Assembly (NCBI GenBank): GCA_002900995.3
Contig: CM035310.1
Coordinates: 2,751,394 to 2,815,393 of the forward strand
Source of the DNA: Ganoderma boninense
Lineage: Eukaryota; Basidiomycota; Agaricomycetes; Polyporales; Polyporaceae
Direction of reading: 5' to 3'
DNA length: 64,000 bases
Under the pieces are notes generated by a model, which worked only from the letters and a program-made list of their open reading frames with translations, was not told the origin of the DNA and did not search any database. How positions within the stretch are numbered: the stretch's first letter is position 1; every line of letters starts with the position of its first letter. This document shows positions 36,117 through 48,993 of the stretch, piece by piece. Position numbers and translations under genes: made by a program.

Positions 36117-36707
36117 CTCTGTTTCCTTTCTTGTACTAGTATCCTCTCCGGTGTATCCTCCTCGCATTGCTTTCGCTGGGTCCCTCTCGCTGTCGTCACT
36201 CTCACTCTCTCACTCTCATCGTCGTCTACTATGCATATGGAGCTCATGCATACCACCGAGCACTAATTCAACCGCGTTTCCGAACTCGAATTCCCTCGTC
36301 CGTCTCGAGAGTCCGGAGTCCGTCCGTCCGATCAAGCGCTCGTCAGCCACCCTGCACCAAATTGGGAGTCCCGACTCTCGGACTCGGAACGTTCGAACCT
36401 GCGGACCTCGCGCGCGCCAGACAGCTACTTAAGTACTTACTACTGCAAATGGACTGGGCACTGGAACACATGCGCGCCAGGCACGCGGTGGCTCTGAATC
36501 TACTGGTACTGAACGCACGCCGGGACAGTACACGCCGAGGACGTCATCCCGCGTCAGCGCGTCAAACCCTCCAGCCTCAAGGAAGTATTACTACTACTAC
36601 TATACGAGACTCGAGTACCATCGTCTTCTTCCGGCGTCTGCCCTGCGAGCGGCAACGGCGTCGGTAACTTACCGCATTGCCAGAGCCCCGCCTGCGCGCC
36701 CGCGCGC

Positions 36708-36741
36708 GAGAAAGAGAGAGAGAGAAGAAAAGAGAAAAGAC
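36708..36741 (+). repeat. GA-rich low-complexity tract
   Basis: Purine-only stretch of GAGA and GAAAA units, the complement in type of the CT tract 600 bp upstream. Confidence 0.85.
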
Positions 36742-39483
36742 AACTTCAGAGAAGCAAGGGTACTTCCGTACGGCTTCGGGCCTGAGGCCTGAGGGCTTGG
36801 CGCGCGCTGGAACCTGGACGTCGACTCTCCGGAATATTCATACTCAACTTCGCGGGGCGTGCGCGTGAATCGGCGACTTGGTGGATGGCATGCGCCGCTC
36901 CACGGCCGGCGCTGGAACCTGAGGCCTGAGGTCTGAGGCCTGGGGCGCGCCTGGGGAGGTGCTTCTGCCGCGACTGCTGTAAGGCGCTAGATAATCTGCT
37001 GGGAGGAGGACGCGGCGCCTGGGGCATGGCGGACTCGGAGCAGGGTCGGGACTCGGGATGCGCGCCCTGGGCGCCGAGCACGCCGCAGAAGACTGAAGTT
37101 ACTTGACAAGTTACGAAGCAGGAGTCCCGGCGCGAGGCACTTGCAATACGTTGATTGTCGTTATGCTATTGTTGCAAGTACAGCGGGGTGCTTGGGAGGC
37201 TGCTGCCGTGGAGACACGGCGGGGAACTGAAGGGTATGTGCTGGGCACTAGACTCGGAAACGGTGACAGAGAAACCAGAAACATAAACGAACGCGGAGAC
37301 GACGGGGCAGAAATAGAACGCAGAAACAGACACACAGGCTCCGACACCGCTCTGGGGCGCACAGCGGCGGGGACGTCGTGGACAGCAGCTGGGAATTCGA
37401 AGGCGAAGAAACGAGAATCGCGGGATCCTGGATCCTGGGCCAGCGCGCGTCCGCGCAAGCTCAACTGACCGAAGGAGGACGTCACTCGCCCGTGGCATAG
37501 CGCCGTGCACGCCAGCCCTTGAGGGAATGTATGTAGTGCGTCATCGCACGCTCGGCTCCTAACTAGGAAGCCAGCATCCCGCCCAGTGTGGCAGCAGAGT
37601 GCGCGCGAAGGACGTGTGCGGACGTCACCGCGGCCGAGTGCGAGCGCGGGTGCATATGACGGCACTGGCATATGACCCAAGTCTGTATGGCCTGCCAATG
37701 GGCCCAGAACGAGAAGCCACCCGCCGTGACAACACGACGCACCTTCGCAAGAGCAAGAATTCGAAGCTGGGCGCCGGGGCCAGCGTCGCGTAGGCGCCCG
37801 TGAGAGCAAAGGCCGGGGGTGGGTCTAATCCCCGGCTTCGCGCGCGGGCACACAAACGATCCGCCCTCGTCGCGGTGCGCCGCTTTAAAACGCCAACGTT
37901 CGACGTCAAGTGCGCGTGCGCATGTGCTCCACACACACACAGGACCCGGCGCGTTCGAAGAAGAGAAGAGAAGGCGGCCGTCGACGAGCTCGAGATGGAC
38001 GGCGCGTGCAAATTCGAGAATTCGTGATCATGATGGCCTGCCGGGGGTCAGCGGTGCGGGCCGTCGCTGTCAGTGTCATGGCGAGATCCCGGGGCAGACA
38101 TGCACAGATTTCACGGGGGAAGGCAGCGGGAAAGGTGGGGCCCTGGCAATACGAAATCGTGTCGACGCTAAGCGGAGCGCGAGGGAGGGAAGGGGCGAGG
38201 TGCTGTGCGAGATAAATTCGGTCGCGAACCACCTCAAATTCAGACACGCTGCACCGGGGGCTGCGTCCGCCGTGCAATATACGGACGCAAATACGTTACA
38301 ACCATGTGCGCCCACAGAGTGGGGGCCTGAGTGTGTGCGAGACGCGGCCCGCGATTGATCGATATTAATAAGTAATCGCGCACACACATTCGCACTCGCC
38401 TGAGTGTGATTTTCGGTGAAACGGGGCGGCTTCTAGGCCCCGCGGAGTGGCATAGGACGGCCCTGAACTCTGATTTCTGTCCACATTGGCACGAGAGAAT
38501 ACAATAGCAATCCCGAGAAACGAGGACAACAACAAAGACACGCCGGCTCCGTCGCTGTGGACGCGAATTTCAACTTACTTTCAAGTAATTCGCTCACCCC
38601 CGGCCCACCTACTAGGACTTAACTTAGAAAGTACGACAAAGTTGAGCCCAGCTGCGAACCTTGTAGTGACACTACTGACAGTCCCCTCGCATCGATGTAT
38701 CTGTATCGCGATCGAGATCCCGCCGAACCACACCCGCTCACACACAGGCGGGGCCAGCTGGGCTTCGTCCGACTCCACTCGCGAGCCCGGAGTCGAGCAC
38801 TGGCAACCTCCTTCTCCACACTCCACACACCTGTGCGCGCGCGAAGCCCGCGATTGACGGACCCGGACCAGCTGGCCAGGACGGCGGGCACACGAGGCTG
38901 GCTGGGGCTCCGCCACGCGCGACACATGTACCTGCCAGATACGTATACGTACGGAATTCCGATTCGCGGTCGCCGGTGCGTGTAGTATCCCGATGCGTCG
39001 AGTAGGATTACGATGTCTGACTATTACGATTACTTTGCCGTGCGGCGCGAGGCGACAGACGGTGACAGGTCCTGACTTAGCCTTCAAGAGCGAGCCAGGT
39101 CTGAGGCCTGAGGTCACGGTGCCGGACAAGAGAGCCAGACGTGCACGGCCCTGCGCACCGGGTTATTCGCGCACCGGGTCACGTACGCGCATGCCAGTGG
39201 GCAGACGCCCTGGCACGAGCCGCATTACAGCATCTGAAGTATAAGAAAGCAGTATTCCGAGTCCGCCGCGGAGGCATGAACTAGCTCAGAAAGTGTTGTA
39301 CTGTTCCTCTCAGCTCAGCAATACGCAGCTCACTTGACCAAGGCCCTACTGAGTTCCAAACTGACCCTGCCACTGACCGCTGACGCAGACGGTGTCAGTT
39401 TGGCTCTGGGTTGCGAGCGCGCGCTCGGAGTCGCAGGGCCGCGAGACGGCCGGCGTGCGCGTGTGCGGACGGATCCGCCCGAG

Positions 39484-39497
39484 CCCCCCCCCCCCCC
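39484..39497 (+). repeat. C14 homopolymer
   Basis: Fourteen consecutive C between GAG and GGT; length in the assembly should be treated as approximate. Confidence 0.9.
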
Positions 39498-39777
39498 CGG
39501 TCCCCCAACTTCTTTGCGAGGGCTGAGCGCTGGGAGTGCAACGTACAACGTAGTTCGACGTCCTTTCCGCTCACGTACAGCAGGCACGTTGGCCGCGCGT
39601 CGCGGGAACCTCGGCGCTCGACGGGGTACTTACTCGGGTGCGCGCGCGATGCATTGAGAGTGAGAGTGCACGTGCGTGTCCACAGATTCAAAACAAGAAC
39701 AAGACCTAGAACGGATCAGCAAGGCGCGGGGTTCCCGAGAGGCCAGCGTGCTTTCCAGGGCCAGTGCGAGCGCACGA

Positions 39778-39788
39778 GGGGGGGGGGG
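39778..39788 (+). repeat. G11 homopolymer
   Basis: Eleven consecutive G, 280 bp from the C14 run. Confidence 0.9.
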
Positions 39789-41572
39789 TCAGGTCTGGAA
39801 AGCGAGGACCGCGCGCGACGCGAGGCTCGAGGCTCGAGGTTCGACTGCGACTTTCGACCCTCAGACTTCCTCACGCCGAGGTCGCCGTGTATGCCACCCG
39901 CGAGTACTCGTGCGCGCCTGGCTGGAAGAGGCGTGTGCGTGTGTGTGTCTGGGGGGGGGACGGGTTAGGCGCTGCGAAAGTGAGCACTCTGCGACGGCAG
40001 CGCAGGAAACGTGGGTGTTGAACCGTTGAGCCGTCGCAAGTGGAAGTTGGTCGCGGGAGCGCACTCGTGCGGCGCCACAGGATGAGCCTCCCTCGCAGTC
40101 TACAGTTCCAGAACCGGGGATGCACGGCGAAGACGAGCGTCGTCGTCGCGCGCGCTTGAGAGCTCGAGGGCGGGTGGCCAGTTCATCCACTTGCTTGCGA
40201 ACCGGGATGGTGGGTGTCCCAGGCGCCAGGTGCCAGGATGCTGGAATGAGCCGCGGCGACGGGGGCGGCGGAAGCGGACGATGGGGCCGATGGGATGGGG
40301 ACGATGATTGCAAGGTTAAAGTTTGGGTGCCTAGATTTCGGAGAAAGCGCACTTTTTGCTGTGCGAGGCGGGCTCGTGGAGACTTTACTTACGGGTATGT
40401 TGGCGTGGCGAGAGTGTTGCTACGGTATTGTCGATGCGAATGCCTCGACAGGAATGGAGGCGCCGGATGTGGTCGTCCTGCTGTGCTTCGGTGCGTGTGG
40501 AGACGAGTGCTGACTCAGTACTAGGACTGGCTTCCTCTTCGAAATGATATCAGGTTGATATCACGACCGCAGGAAGTCGACGTTGAAAGCTTTTTGCGTT
40601 GATGCAGGGACGCCGATGGATGGCGAGTCGTTGTACTCAGTGGATGATGTGGGGCGCGCGAACGACGGCGGGAGCAGTGCTGGCCACTATGCTGGGTGTG
40701 CGATCGGCCCGGACCCAACCCCCGTGGTGTCTGTGCACCTCGCGTCAGCATGCTCTGCGGTGCCAACTTCGCGGGACTATCCACGCGTTGAGAAGGTGGA
40801 CTCGGAACGCACAGGCTCAGTGTTATCGAACGCGCAACGGATGGGGAGGGTGGTTCGATCGGGTGTGCTGCTTGTTCGACGACTGGTGCGCGTGAGTGGA
40901 GAGGACATGGCAGCTTCTCCCGGATTGGAAGGTGTCACTCCAAGCCTGTTCGGCGTATCTTGTCCGTAAACGCGGCTCGTTATCGCGAAGAGTGGCAGAA
41001 CTATTGTGTGGACAACGACGTCGACACGTGTGACAAGCAACCGGGAAGAGCTGTTGGCTGAGGTTTCTGTGGGTTGTGGTTCGTGGAGGGTCCAGCGTTA
41101 TTGTGGTCTCCGAGTAAGACCTGTAGACGGAAGTCCCGGGTGCTACTGAACGTTAACCTTGAACTTATGGCCGCTGCTCGCAATCTTGTTGGTGTGCATG
41201 ATCTTCGGACCTGCAGTATCAGAACCCTCGCAAGACTGATCAGACAGTACGCTGCATTGTTACATGACACCACTCGGCCGTAGCCCATGTAGCGTCTTCA
41301 ACCCGAGACCCGATGCTGGCTGCAGCGTCGGAGCCGAGGACGGGCACTGTGAAGAGTGTAAGCTGGTGATTGTTGCTTCTTGTTCGAAGAGCCCCGTACC
41401 ATGTCGGGGACACTCTTGTGAAAAAGCGTTTACATCTGCAGCGGAAGATGATCCGTCGTTCGCGAGGGCTTGAGCACGCACCTCCGCCCGACCGCCACGA
41501 TGTGGGGTTAATCACGATCAATCGGTGTGGATGTAAAAGGCGCTCCTGCCCGGCTGGGAATGTATGAATGTT

Positions 41573-41836
41573 AGTCATCTGGATGGACGTCAGGGACGCC
41601 GTTGTATAGATGGTCGCTAACCACATGTAGTAGGGACCTGGTAGGGACCATCCAGAGCGGACGTGGTGTGGCGCGAAAACGGAAGTATGTTTGAGGGTAT
41701 TTTGATAGATCGGGTCGCCAATCTCATCGGCAAAATAAGTATTCAACTGCCTCGAATTTTCATGGTCGACGTACCGATACGCGTGGACCTTGGAAACGTT
41801 GTCGAGGGGGAGAGTTAGAGGAGTTCGAATGAACAT
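41573..41836 (-). CDS. Weak open frame, possible degenerate GFA-like fragment
   Basis: A minus-strand frame beginning MFIRTPLTLPLDNVSKVHAY has balanced composition unlike its surroundings. The piece TYFADEIGDPIYQN resembles the zinc-binding core F-C-x-x-C-G-S-P-I-Y of glutathione-dependent formaldehyde-activating (GFA) proteins, but both cysteines are replaced (Ala and Ile). No N-terminal GFA motif was found upstream, and continuation beyond about 41630 may use an intron. It may be a chance frame or a relic. The family link rests on one short motif only. Confidence 0.2.
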
Positions 41837-42427
41837 GAATGGCGACAGAAGGCGGATGGCGCTAACGGTTTATTCCGGTCTTTCGGGAATCACCATATCG
41901 ACCGGCCACGGGGTGAGGTGTCGCCGCTATTCCATGGGTATGAATCGAGCCCAATACGCTCGACGCAGAGGGCGAGAATGAGAGCTTTGAAGCTGAGATA
42001 GCAGTCACAAACTGAGGACAAGTTACGGCGAGGTGCTCCGAGTCCGAGCTGGCCGAATCGGGGCGCATCAGGCACATGACCGCGACATCGGCAGATAATG
42101 TGGCGCGTACCGGAACAGCTCGAAAGCGCTTGCCACCGTCGACGACAAAGACGGTCGTCAACTCAGCATCGTGCCCTCGTCACCTCTGCCGTCCTTCTCG
42201 CTGTCTTCACGCGCCCCTGAGCTCCACCCAACTCATCCTGCACCATTGTCGGACGTTGTGCACCGTCAGCAACGTTCTGGAACCGCGACAAGGTTCAGTG
42301 TCTGCTGGCTCGGTACCGCCTCGGCCCGTTTTGACGTCCTCCTCCGGCTTATTCCCCGGACGCTCTCGACGGTGCCGCTCTCAGCATTCCCCACCTCCCG
42401 CGTCGTCGTCGTGCTCGTTCCCCACCC

Positions 42428-45400
42428 ATGTCCAACGGCGATATCCTCCCCGGGGAGCTCAAACAGGCACCCGCCGCTGAAATGGAGCCCAAGCCCGACG
42501 AGCTCTGGGTCACGCCCGCCCCACCACTGCCGAAGGGCGCATACCGGGCGGGGAAGGCTCTTGAAGATATCCCAGCGATCAAGTATGCGCTGCACGTCTT
42601 CCTGCGCTCGCACATGCACGAGTCTGAGGACTACTGCAAAGAGTACGACCCGAAGATGTGAGTTGCCATATGCGGTCTTCGTCGTCACTATTCGCTTATG
42701 CACGCTCCTCGCGCTTCCTCCTTGTGCCTCGACCCCGATATGGCATGCCGCGAACCCTTCACGGCCTTATTCGCGTTGTATCGGCGCGGTGCGACGGTGC
42801 AGGGAAAGGCTGTATGTCGCCACCGGGTTCGGATTAATCCAGTGCGTCAAGGGCCTAATGTCGTTCGCAGACGAGGTGAGTCTCATTCGGATCCATTCGT
42901 GAGTCCCCATCGCCGTCTCCAGCCCTGCACTTCCCTTCCCCACTCCGTGCGTTTATCCGCCCTGTTTCATATCCTATCACATCACTCTCCATTGGCATCT
43001 CGGTTCCTCCACATTGGCCGCGGCACAGAGTTTCGAGGCTCGTTCTTTCCGCTTGCAGCTGGCACTTTCTGCGAAGCGTGCTCGCATGACAGATCGCCGT
43101 ATGTCACTGCGCGCGGGTTGTGCGTGAAGTTATGCGAATGGGACAGGCCCATGTCTGGATCCAACGGCTCAAATGCGCAGTAAAAGTTCAATATCTTGCA
43201 AATGGCAAGCTGCTTTACCCTCACCTTGCGCAGGTGGGTCGGACCATGCAATGGAACTCGTGTTGTATGCTTGTACCCAAATGCGGAGATGCGGACGTCA
43301 TCGCGTCCTCGTATTTCCGCGCGCCCTCAGCCGGAGCTGAAGTAGACAGAACTAGATGTCAAGATGCGCGTAATATCGCCCACGAACCCGCAGAGATGCG
43401 CACTGTATCGCGGGGACTCTGCAGAACGATCGATGCATGGTTAGAGACGTGAAATGCGAGTTCGTGCGCGGTATACGTATCGCTTGTGGTCGCCCCGCAT
43501 GCTCGTGCCGTCCTCGATTTCATTACGTGCGAATGGCGCAGAGTTTGGGGTAGTCCCAAGGCCTGTAACGGTTCAATGTGAAGATTTTGCGGGGCAGAAG
43601 ACCCCACCCCTTCGTCCATCTTCATTGTGGCGCGGCTGCTTAGCCCCCGAATGGATTGGGGACTCATGGGACCTGCACCGCCTTCGGTCGATACCTCACG
43701 TTCCTCCGACGGAGCAGTGCAGTGTATCTCTTGGCGAACAGACCTTTTACAACCTCGGTACAACCTATTAACGTTCAAACCCCATGGCGGCGCGAGAGAA
43801 ACGAATTGCGGACGCGAACTCTGCGCGTCTCGGGATCTGTGATATGTCGCTCTATCGCCAAGCGCTCGCGACATTGTTCGCCAGGATATCTTGCTCGTGG
43901 ACCGTCGGTTGTCCGTATTTGTCCGTAAACTGACCATGGGGGGTGCACGAACGTATACGCCGACGCCTGTCTGCACATGGTCCTGGCTAACTGTTTCGCC
44001 GGTGGCACTCTGTCACAGTTGGCGGGCGGGCTGTCTTCCTGTGTCCCGCGAACGCCAGTCAGCATGGGCACCGCCTTCTGTTTGGGGCAGGCGTCCGACC
44101 TACTGGGGAGTCCCCGGCTGCAGACGTGCGCCGTATGTCGGCGAATCGCGCGCTGTACCGATATACCTGGGACTCTGGGGTGCAAGCTCCGAAACGTTTG
44201 CGCGTTCTTTTGATACATAGCGGCTGTCCCGCTCTTCTGGATAGATATCTGGGCTGCGCGTGCAGGGCGAATGCGCAGCGCCTGCCTTTGGGGGCAGACG
44301 ACGAGCCGGCTCGTTGTCTGTGCAGCTCCCTGCCCTCCGATGCGCCGACCACAAACCTTCTTTCGTGCCTAGTTATCCAGGTTTTCCGTTTTGGGCGGTG
44401 CACGTGAGGGCTGTCCATCGTACCCGCGACGCTGAACTTGGCGCACTCTCTATTTTCGGTCCGACACATCGGGTTTCCGTGCTCCAAGCCCTCCTGTTCT
44501 CTGTTTAGGCTGCTTGCTGACTGACCTCGTCACGTGTGCAGGACTTGGTCGACGCAATTGCGAAGGTCCGGCATGGGAACAGCATCGCGAGCCAGCACCG
44601 GAAGCGAGCGGCGTCGTTGCCGACCCGCCTTGCAGGCCTCGTCATGGGGTCCCTCAACACGTCCGGTGTCGGATTCATCAGGAGCATGACACCCGTGGAG
44701 CGGCACGCTGAGCTGGTGTATGCGGAGAGCCTGTTCGAGAAGGTGCGTTTCTGGGTTCTACTTTTTTGTTTCCGTTTCGGGCGCGGTTCTTGGTTCGGTG
44801 TGCACGCTGTGGTCCCGTCTCTGCGTGTCTGTGTCTGCGACCGAGGTCTGGGCTCGCATCCTCGGCTGGTACCGAGCGGCGTTCGCGTTCGAAAGAGGGT
44901 GGTGGTTGTGGTGTTCTGGCGGACCGGATGCACCAAAATCCACATTCAAGAAGCGCGACGCAGAACTCGCGAATTCGATCCTACGAGTGCACCCGTAGGC
45001 CAGAAGCGTCCGGGGCAGCGGCGGTAATAGCTGTCGTGCCGCCCGCAGGAGAAGGTCTGTGCGCAGTGGCTTCGGTGGATCTCCTTGCATGGAGGGGTGC
45101 GGGTCGAGTCGTGCAGACAAATGCAGCGAAAACATCGGGGACGGTTCATTAAAACCACCCGAACCTTCGGTCGTGCGTTCTAGAACAAGACGCTCTTCCT
45201 GCACATCGTCTCTTCTGTCGTCGCGTAGTGCGGCCTTGCGGTGCTTCGACGAGGCTTGGTCATGATATATGCCCCGGTACATATCAATCTGCGGCCCCCG
45301 AGCGTATGGGTGCTATCAAGCGGAGCGCAACCACACCCCCACCTTGCAATCTTCGGCCCGCCACGAGCCACGGGCGCCTCGAGCGTCGGGGGCACCGCCA

Positions 45401-48400
45401 CCATGCCTAGCCTTTTCCCTTTTTGACGGATCGTGGTTGATTGCAATGGAATGGGTGGTGCATAAGGCAAGGCGCGGCCCATGGATCAGTTCTTGGCAAA
45501 CGAAGAATCAGACTACACCTGGTGCGCATTCATACCCCACTAAGTACTTATGTGGCCTTTTTCGGTGCAGCGGGCCAGCCGCCGGCCACCGGCCCACATG
45601 GGCTATGTACTCTCCGAGCATCAGTACGACCCCTGCCGCGGCCGGCCTTGTGGAATTGTCGCCGCTGTCTGATTGGGGATGGCTATCAGACGAAGCGGTG
45701 ATTGGTGCGAGTTCGACGGCGCACGCCGTCAACGCGTCGATCTTCTGTGGCTAGGATGGGGTCACGATCGGCTCCCTGTGCAGAAGTTCGGAGGTGGCAC
45801 CGTGCGGGGAAGACTGCGCACGGCCTTTGTAGAGGGGTGTTCGCCCCGTATGCTACGCCCGACGTTTCTGCGTCGTAGGCTTCTGGTCGAATGGACTACT
45901 ATCACTATCAGAGATGTTTCTTGGTCGGCGAGGTCTATCCTGCTTCAAGCTCCGTGGACAGATGCATGGCGGGGGTCTGTTGCAATGTTCTGTTTTGCCA
46001 CGGTGAGCTGCGGCGTTGTGCACCCGTGGGTTGTACTCGGATAAGAGAACGGCTACATCCTTGAGCCAGTGCTTCCTGCGCAGCTTTCCACCTACCCAGA
46101 TCTCAGTGTGGTTTGTTGCATATCAGGCACAGCGGCGAGGGCCGAATTGTGTGGCAGTCTCGCGTGCCCATAATTTTTTTGCGTAGTCGTATTGCACTAT
46201 TTTGATAATATGATCTCCACAGGCCCTACTTGGTATCGTCTACTCGGGCGACTGGCTTGCCTTCATCAAGGAGGCGTGAGTATCTTTCCTTTCACTTCTA
46301 TCCTCTCCCACCGCTCTCGTCGATTTATCCCCGCCGCGTTTCAGACTGAACATGAGGACCACAATCAACATCTATCGTCAGCTTGGGAAATATCTCGAAG
46401 CTGTCGACGCGGAGGCCCAAGCCCAAGGCAAGGGGCCCGAGGACTTGTCGGTTGACGCAGACTTCCGTTCAGGTGTCTACCTTGGTGTTGGGCTTTCGAA
46501 CCTGGTACTCTCTCTGATGCCGGCAAAACTCCTCACCATCGTCGAGCTTTTCGGGTACAAGGGCGACCGTCACGCGGGCCTCGCGTATTTGCAGCGCGCC
46601 GGGGGCTGGACAGCTAATTCGGCCGTGCCCTCGGTCGACCTGGGTGCGTCCCTTCCATTCTTCGCGTCCTCGCGTCCTCGTATCCTCCCATCTCTCTCAT
46701 CTCCTATCCCCGTGTCCCCCCTTCCTCCTTTGTGCTGATGCGCTTCGCCTGCCGTGGGAGTAGCGCGCGAGGGCGTGCGACGCACGATCTGCGACATGTC
46801 GCTGCTCATCTTCCATCTCGTCCTCTCCAACCTTACGTTTGAAGGGGTCGATATCGGCATGGCACAGAAGATCCTCGATTACCACATCGAGCGCTACCCG
46901 AACGGTGCGTACGCCCCTCCTCCGCCTGAGTTGCCGTTCGGGCACGTACGTAGCTATTCTATCCTGCGCGCTCGTACCCCGATCACGCTACGGATGGGCG
47001 TTCTGCCATGGAGCGCGCGGCCTTCCGTCTCGTCCTTCTCTTCGGTGCTGCCAGGGTTGATTTCGTTGCGTTTTGTATTTGGAGGACTCCGACCTGTTGC
47101 TTCGTGAGGCGCTGATGTCGTAACCTTTTTTTTCGGTCGTTTTGGGCGCGCCGCAGGTGTTTTCTTCTTGTTCGGGCAGGGTCGCCTGCACCTAGTGCGG
47201 AGCCAACCTAAGGCGGCGATCGAGTACTACGAGAAAGCCATGGAGGCACAGAATCAGTACCGGAACTTGCATCACATCTCGTTCTGGGAGATTGCGATAG
47301 CAAACCTTGCACTGTGGGACGTTCCTGCGTCCCTGGAGCATTGGCGCACACTCGCTGAGGAGGCTACGGTACGTCCATTACTCGGTCTCAATCCCTCTTC
47401 TATTGTCCCTGCTTTCATGCCATGCTTCTCCAACGCGGCTGTACTGTTGATCCACATTCCTTGCCAACGTCTGGCTTCTGCATTTCCACCTGCCCGAGAT
47501 GGCCCTGTTGGAGAACATGGGGATGATCGTGCATGGCGCTAAAGGAAAAATACGTGGCTAATGTGGCGTCCTCCTGGGGCCCGTAGTGGTCGAAGTCGAC
47601 GTATACGTATGGCGTTGCGGTCTGTCTACTGCAGATCGGCGGCGAGAAGCACGCCGCGGAGGTTGCCGAACTCATGGAGAAGGTCCCAGCGCTACGCCAG
47701 CGTATCGCTGGCAAATCCCTCCCCATCGAGGTAAGTCGCGCGCGTCTGCACCCCTCGCACGACATTGCCTGCTAACGCACCACATCAAACCTCTTTGCGC
47801 CACTTCTTCTCTCACCCCCCTCGCTCGCCGTGTGCTCGCCCTACGCATGGCCCGCGACCCCTGCCTTCTGCCGCCGTACTTACGGTTTCGCGGGCCATCT
47901 TGGGGTGCTGGCTCTGCACATGCACCCCGAACTCTGATACAGAAATTTGCAGCCCGCAAGGCGCGCAAGTTCAAGCAGCAAGGCGGGCGCCTCGCCCTGC
48001 CCGCGCTCGAGCTCCTGTACCTCTTCCTCGGCATGGCACACGCGCCGCGCAGCGTCGTGCACAAGCGCATGTTGCCGGTCGTCGACGAGCAGCTCGCCGA
48101 ACTCGCGAAGCACGCCGGAGACCCAGCCGGGTACGGGCTCGGCGCGGGCTCCCGCGACACGCGCGGCGCAAACGCAGAGGACGAGTTCTGGGACGACATG
48201 TGCCTGGCGCACTTCCTGCGCGGCATCTGCCTGCGGTACCTCGCGCACCCGGACCCGGACGCGCTCCTGGATTCCGGCGAGGAGGCGGAGATGCGGGCGT
48301 GCCGCGCGGAGAGCGAGCACGGCGCCAAGGAGGCGTTCGAGGCCGTGTTCAGAGACGGGCCGAGGATCGTGTACGACCATTATCTCGTGTACTACGCGCG

Positions 48401-48993
48401 TGAGTCGGCCTCTTTGTCGTCGTCGCCATTGTGGGCTGCTTCTCCCGAAGTGGGGACCGTGGTGCTAACGATAATCATTTCATCGGCGTCCCGCGACGAT
48501 GTAGATTTCGAGTACGCAAGGCTGCTCGCATGCATGGGCGACAAGGACGGGGCGCGCACGCACCTCGATATGGTGCTTTCTGGTGAGCTGCGGTTTCCTT
48601 CTGGTCTCGTTAGCCGTGTGGTTCCCCCCCTCCTTCCCCCTTTGCCTCCTACGCTTGGTAGCTCCATCCGACCAGGGCGGGACGTTGACTCAGCTCCCTG
48701 CAGGCAAGCCCCTAGAGGTCGCTCCTGGTGCGCGAAAGGTGCGGCTGATTTGTGTGCCTGCCCTCTGGCGGGAGCATGGTGCTGACGAGTTCGTTTCCTC
48801 TTTTTTGCCGGTGGTGTCGCCGCTCAGGGCAAGTTCAGCATGGAGGTACGTGTGTGTTCATTTCCGCGCCTTCTCTTTTGGCTTTCAGGGTGCTCAATAC
48901 GGCACGTTTCTGTGCGTGTTGCCCTTCCAGAACCAAGTGCATGTTCGAGCGCACGCCGCCTTGGAGGCACTCGATCGGAATCAGCGGCTCTAG
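42428..48993 (+). CDS. Iml2/TTC39-family tetratricopeptide protein
   Basis: Member of the Iml2/TTC39 (DUF3808) family; the yeast protein is linked to lipid-droplet-dependent clearance of inclusion bodies and is found at mitochondria or cytosol. Thirteen exons close in phase to 667 residues: 42428-42657, 42803-42875, 44542-44742, 46223-46275, 46345-46643, 46764-46904, 47157-47368, 47587-47730, 47943-48399, 48505-48582, 48704-48738, 48828-48845 and 48931-48993. Motifs: YVATGFGLIQCVKGLMSFAD, HAELVYAESLFEKALLGIVY, VYLGVGLSNLVLSLMPAKLL, GRLHLVRSQPKAAIEYYEKA (TPR-like), and the C-terminal EYARLLACMGDKDGARTHLD. Introns 2 and 3 are 1666 and 1480 nt, far above the rest (69-252 nt). One exon is only 18 nt. 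Confidence 0.88.
42876..44541 (+). other. 1.67-kb intron of the Iml2-like gene
   Basis: Joins SFADE to DLVDAI, which are contiguous in the family, so nothing coding is missing. It has a GTGAG donor and a GTGCAG acceptor. I found no recognisable gene, terminal inverted repeats or target-site duplication inside it by eye. Confidence 0.6.
44743..46222 (+). other. 1.48-kb intron of the Iml2-like gene
   Basis: Joins LFEK to ALLGIVY, also contiguous in the family. GTGCGT donor, CTCCACAG acceptor. No recognisable gene or transposon inside. Confidence 0.6.

Larger units (their letters stand above)
35727..42427. other. 6.7-kb gene-poor, low-complexity region
   Basis: No gene with a recognisable domain could be assembled. 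It contains a CA-rich microsatellite, a CT-rich tract, a GA tract, runs of 14 C and 11 G, and recurrent GC-rich words such as CTGAGGCCTGAG and GCGCTGGAACCTG. One weak open frame on the minus strand (41836 downward) is listed separately. Confidence 0.6.

Noticed and set aside
36380..36410. Minus-strand GGTTCGAAC suggesting a tRNA
   Set aside because: No stem complementarity around the loop and no matching acceptor stem within 75 nt.
42876..46222. Transposon insertion as the cause of the two large introns
   Set aside because: I looked for terminal inverted repeats, target-site duplications and transposase or reverse-transcriptase motifs and saw none, so I report only the unusual length.
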